A program made the translations under genes and the position numbers. DNA of 64,000 nt from Trichococcus shcherbakoviae (GTDB lineage: Bacteria; Bacillota; Bacilli; Lactobacillales; Aerococcaceae). The first letter of the stretch is position 1; the number at the start of each line of letters is the position of its first letter. Positions 62,640-64,000 of this stretch are shown here, piece by piece. The notes under the pieces were generated by a model. That model was not told where the DNA came from, did not search any database, and saw nothing but the letters and a program-made list of their open reading frames with translations. The stretch lies in assembly GCF_963666195.1 (NCBI RefSeq), contig NZ_OY762653.1, positions 248,001 through 312,000 on the forward strand. Reading direction: 5' to 3'.

Positions 62640-63024
62640 TGGTCACCTCGTAGTTCAGTGCTTTGACATGCATCAGCATCGGATGATAGCCGACCCCGTT
62701 TTTGTAACGCAGGACTTTATTGATCCGGAATTCATAGGTATACACAGCCGGATCGGCCGGATTTTTCGATTTGGTGCGGATGGTCGTACTGGTCTTTTGA
62801 ACCAGCAACTCATCCTCCAATTCATGCTCGAGTTGGATCAGGAAAAGATGCCATTCCGCATCCTGGGTCTTCTCCATCTGGATATTCACAGTGCGGATCA
62901 CTTCCATGCCTCCCATCATCAGCAGGAGCACCATCGTATTGACAACCAGTGCAAATGCCGCTTCCAACAAAGTGAATCCGGCTTGCGATTGTTTACGGGG
63001 CTTCCGCTTGGATTTCCTCAGCAT
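62557..63024 (-). CDS. comGF: Competence pseudopilin ComGF
   Basis: 155 residues with a basic leader ending QAGFTLLEAAFAL, the type IV prepilin peptidase site (cut after Gly) with conserved Glu+5. A long helix is followed by a beta-rich globular part. Overlaps comGE by 32 bp. Confidence 0.85.
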   Translation of the reverse strand: MLRKSKRKPRKQSQAGFTLLEAAFALVVNTMVLLLMMGGMEVIRTVNIQMEKTQDAEWHLFLIQLEHELEDELLVQKTSTTIRTKSKNPADPAVYTYEFRINKVLRYKNGVGYHPMLMHVKALNYEVTNEGISIQATLSDNQMRRAHLILPKAPV

Positions 63025-63334
63025 GCACCTTCACCCTTTCTGTACCATCACAACCGTTCACAATCAACTGTGCGGTTTCCGGATTCCAAGTAGTGATGAA
63101 CAGCATCCTTCCGGAAGCCTGACTTCCGGTCGGGCTGCCTTCCTTGGCGATGACTTGCATCTGGTCCTGCGCAACCCGCCAACAGGCAACTTCCTCACCT
63201 GCCGCTTTCAAAGTCGTGAAAAATTGAACGGAATGCGGAATCAGCACGTAAAGGGAGATGCTGACCATGGCCAAAGCGATAAGACTTTCGAAAAGCATAT
63301 AACCGCTGCTATCGTTTAGCTTTGTTGACTTCAT
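62993..63334 (-). CDS. comGE: Competence pseudopilin ComGE
   Basis: 113 residues. The prepilin motif is SSGYMLFESLIALAMVSISL, with Glu+5 present. It begins at ATG behind GGGGAGCGG and overlaps comGD by 26 bp. Minor pseudopilin of the DNA-uptake apparatus. Confidence 0.82.
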   Translation of the reverse strand: MKSTKLNDSSGYMLFESLIALAMVSISLYVLIPHSVQFFTTLKAAGEEVACWRVAQDQMQVIAKEGSPTGSQASGRMLFITTWNPETAQLIVNGCDGTERVKVHAEEIQAEAP

Positions 63335-63752
63335 AACGACCGCTCCCCAATTGGATTGTGATGGTATAGCGATAACGAGCTGTTTCCATGATGATAGTGT
63401 TCGGCTGCAGATAACCGCTGCCCCCTTTGATAAATCCGGTGTAGCCTTGGATCACTCTTGATCCTTCAGGCAACAGCAGCTTGCGGTTGATGTAGCGGTC
63501 CGATCCGGCACTGTCTTTGAAATCAGCGTAATGCGTTGCCCCGATTGGCCGTACGACATCCATATTGACGCCGTTACCGGTGATGACCGCGTAACTCTGC
63601 GCCGTGTGCAGTTCCGTCAGGAAATCGTCCAAAAACAGATTGAACGCGAATTCATCCGTTGCGGTTTCCAATTGCGGGGTCAGCAGCAAAATCATAGCTG
63701 CGATCAACAGCACCAATAGGCTTTCGAACAAAGTGAATCCGCTCTTGCGCAT
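63309..63752 (-). CDS. comGD: Competence pseudopilin ComGD
   Basis: 147 residues starting MRKSGFTLFESLLVLLIAAM, a very short leader and clear prepilin cleavage site. The globular part contains FLDDFLTELHTAQSYAV, typical of ComGD. Follows comGC by 14 bp. Confidence 0.9.
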   Translation of the reverse strand: MRKSGFTLFESLLVLLIAAMILLLTPQLETATDEFAFNLFLDDFLTELHTAQSYAVITGNGVNMDVVRPIGATHYADFKDSAGSDRYINRKLLLPEGSRVIQGYTGFIKGGSGYLQPNTIIMETARYRYTITIQLGSGRYEVNKAKR

Positions 63753-63766
63753 CGGTCAGCTCATCA

Positions 63767-64000
63767 TCAAGGCGTGACAACAACTTCAATCGGTTCAACT
63801 TCGCCGGCGGTTATCGTCAGTTTGGCGGTCGCTTCAGTCACCTGTTTGTCACTGAGGTACCCCGCCGTATTCAGGACAGTGAAACTCGCCGCTTCAGTAC
63901 CTGTATCGAGTTCGTACATGTTGGCCTGGGTCTGCACGACGACCGCCAAAGCATCCGTCCCTTTGGTCTCAACGCTTTTCTTGGTGTTCGCCACATTCGG
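63767..64000 (-). CDS. comGC: Major competence pseudopilin ComGC, 5'-truncated
   Basis: The frame runs off the window, so the prepilin leader and N-terminal helix are missing. The visible 77 residues begin PNVANTKKSVETKGTDALA, which matches the region after the pilin helix in ComGC. They continue with QTQANMYELDTG and a C-terminal beta part ending EPIEVVVTP. Upstream comGA and comGB are presumably just beyond the edge. Confidence 0.87.
   Translation of the reverse strand, partial: PNVANTKKSVETKGTDALAVVVQTQANMYELDTGTEAASFTVLNTAGYLSDKQVTEATAKLTITAGEVEPIEVVVTP

Noticed and set aside
1-64000. Prophage, insertion sequence or CRISPR array in the window
   Set aside because: I looked for transposase, integrase, phage structural and Cas proteins, terminal repeats and spaced direct repeats and found none.

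Overview
The window is an ordinary chromosomal segment of a low-to-mid GC Firmicute, almost certainly a lactic-acid bacterium of the order Lactobacillales. Gene order and content (gpsB-rnpB-ypsC, hisS/aspS behind a T-box, a FabT-controlled fabT-to-accA operon using FabK, glycyl-tRNA synthetase as separate alpha and beta chains behind a T-box, ppsR beside a Zur-type Fur protein) suggest Carnobacteriaceae. A base composition that looks to be in the mid-to-high 40s makes Trichococcus or a close relative my best guess, but this is inference and no 16S is present. About 60 protein genes, two tRNA genes and one RNase P RNA are packed tightly, mostly on the minus strand. I see no phage, insertion sequence, CRISPR array or obvious genomic island.

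Layout. 1-8 kb: 3' part of lexA (+), then apt, recJ, a LapA-like membrane protein, rnz, an OatA-type O-acyltransferase and obgE. 8-16 kb: glyQS behind a T-box, recO, era, dgkA, ybeY, phoH, rpsU. 16-20 kb: zur divergent from ppsR, then TPM-domain and LemA proteins and nfo. 20-31 kb: the T-box-controlled hisS-aspS pair, an SH3b amidase, dtd, rel, deoC, rsmE, prmA, a DUF3013 protein. 31-36 kb: an unknown small protein, gpsB, rnpB, a THUMP methyltransferase, a short-chain dehydrogenase remnant, an aldo/keto reductase with a MerR-style promoter, an RNase H-like protein and a cold-shock protein. 36-47 kb: a TPR-like protein and the complete type II fatty-acid operon (fabT-fabH-acpP-fabK-fabD-fabG-fabF-accB-fabZ-accC-accD-accA) behind a promoter carrying three FabT-like boxes. 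47-49 kb: a DUF2187 protein, an unknown small protein and two identical tRNA-Arg(TCT) genes. 49-62 kb: a PLP enzyme, hflX, miaA, a glycerophosphodiesterase, recN, tlyA, ispA, xseB, xseA, folD, nusB, an Asp23 protein, efp and pepP. 62-64 kb: the 3' end of the competence pseudopilus operon (comGC partial to comGG).

How it fits together. Most of the window is information processing (tRNA charging, ribosome maturation, rRNA/tRNA modification, DNA repair), stringent response (Rel), envelope maintenance (OatA, amidase, undecaprenol kinase, farnesyl diphosphate) and membrane lipid synthesis. Regulation is readable at several points: two T-boxes, the FabT operator cluster, a 7-1-7 palindrome at the zur promoter, a MerR-type 19-bp-spacer promoter, and many intrinsic terminators.

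I did not find a convincing undescribed system. The places most worth a second look are the structured non-coding stretch after the amidase gene (about 25.07-25.31 kb), the orphan MerR-type operator, the palindromes in the obgE and pepP leaders, and two small proteins I cannot assign.
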